From Verrucomicrobiota bacterium (lineage in GTDB: Bacteria; Verrucomicrobiota; Verrucomicrobiia; Chthoniobacterales; UBA6821): 5,138 nucleotides of DNA. The DNA lies in the NCBI GenBank assembly GCA_016871655.1, contig VHCR01000123.1:1-5138 (forward strand), in the 5' to 3' direction. Below, in pieces: positions 4,905-5,138 of this stretch; within the stretch, counting starts at the first letter, position 1; every line of letters begins with the position of its first letter. A model generated the notes under the pieces. It made no database searches, had not been told where the DNA came from, and saw only the letters and a list, made by a program, of their open reading frames with translations. The position numbers and the translations under genes are program-made.

Positions 4905-5138
4905 TTACGCGCTACGCAACATAGCTGCTGTGCTCTCCCAATCCAAACACGGGTCTGTGATCGACATGCCGTAGCGCATTTGCGAAAGGTCAGTTGGAAG
5001 TTCTTGGCGGCCGTGTTCCAAATAACTTTCAATCATGGCGCCAACAATTTCGCGGCAACCTGCGCGGCGCTGTTCTAAAAGGCTTTCCCAGACGCGCTGC
5101 TGGCCCGTTGGATCTTTGCCGCTATTAGCATGACTGCA
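4905..5138 (-). CDS. Class I DAHP synthase, C-terminal fragment (cut by window edge)
   Basis: Only the last 77 codons and the TAA stop are inside the window; the N-terminal part lies beyond position 5138. Full-length class I enzymes have about 350 residues. They condense phosphoenolpyruvate with erythrose 4-phosphate to give 3-deoxy-D-arabino-heptulosonate 7-phosphate, the first step of aromatic amino-acid synthesis, in the cytoplasm. The fragment starts CSHANSGKDP, the conserved (D)CSHANS-KD block that helps form the metal and substrate site. It continues with IVGAMIESYL and ends with MRYGMSITDPCLDWES, all hallmarks of the AroF/AroG/AroH type. Which paralogue it is, and whether it is feedback-inhibited, cannot be told because the N-terminal effector region is missing. 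It is in the same direction as the exonuclease gene downstream but separated from it by E3. I see no disruption. Confidence 0.95.
   Translation of the reverse strand, partial: CSHANSGKDPTGQQRVWESLLEQRRAGCREIVGAMIESYLEHGRQELPTDLSQMRYGMSITDPCLDWESTAAMLRSA

Overview
This window is bacterial DNA, with GC in the mid-40s judged by eye. It holds six compact protein-coding genes separated by short, highly structured gaps. The taxon cannot be fixed from the sequence. The exonuclease and glycosyltransferase resemble proteins I associate with the Verrucomicrobiota/PVC group, but that is a low-confidence impression. No rRNA, tRNA, CRISPR array or autonomous transposase gene is visible.

Layout on the left, plus strand: a 167-bp long inverted repeat (2-168); a 73-residue TM2-like membrane protein (258-479); a second inverted repeat that begins on that gene's stop codon (475-606); then a two-gene unit with an ATGA overlap. 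The unit comprises polX, a family X DNA polymerase with a complete PHP exonuclease domain (660-2405), and a metallo-beta-lactamase-fold protein with a degraded metal site (2402-3007). A weak terminator-like hairpin and a third inverted repeat (3086-3193) follow, in a gap between convergent genes.

Layout on the right, minus strand, reading leftward: the C-terminal 77 residues of a class I DAHP synthase (4905-5138, cut by the window edge); a fourth inverted repeat (4758-4873); a DEDDh 3'-5' exonuclease-like protein (4144-4857); and a GT2-like glycosyltransferase (3332-4147) joined to it by a second ATGA overlap.

The genes are mostly recognisable housekeeping or accessory families. PolX and the exonuclease both point to DNA repair or processing. 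The DAHP synthase starts the shikimate pathway. No single pathway links all of them.

The most unusual signal is in the gaps. All four intergenic regions carry a roughly 110-170 bp inverted repeat. Three of them share a core of the same order: a small GC hairpin, an AAAAAG-type purine run, an A/T palindrome near AAAATTTTTATT, and a GCAAA hairpin. Their arms are built from different short iterated purine motifs (AGTTGA-type in two, AGATGGAAGAT-type in one). This looks like a modular family of dispersed structured elements. One copy also supplies a well-spaced Shine-Dalgarno/ATG and a promoter-like pair to the exonuclease gene.
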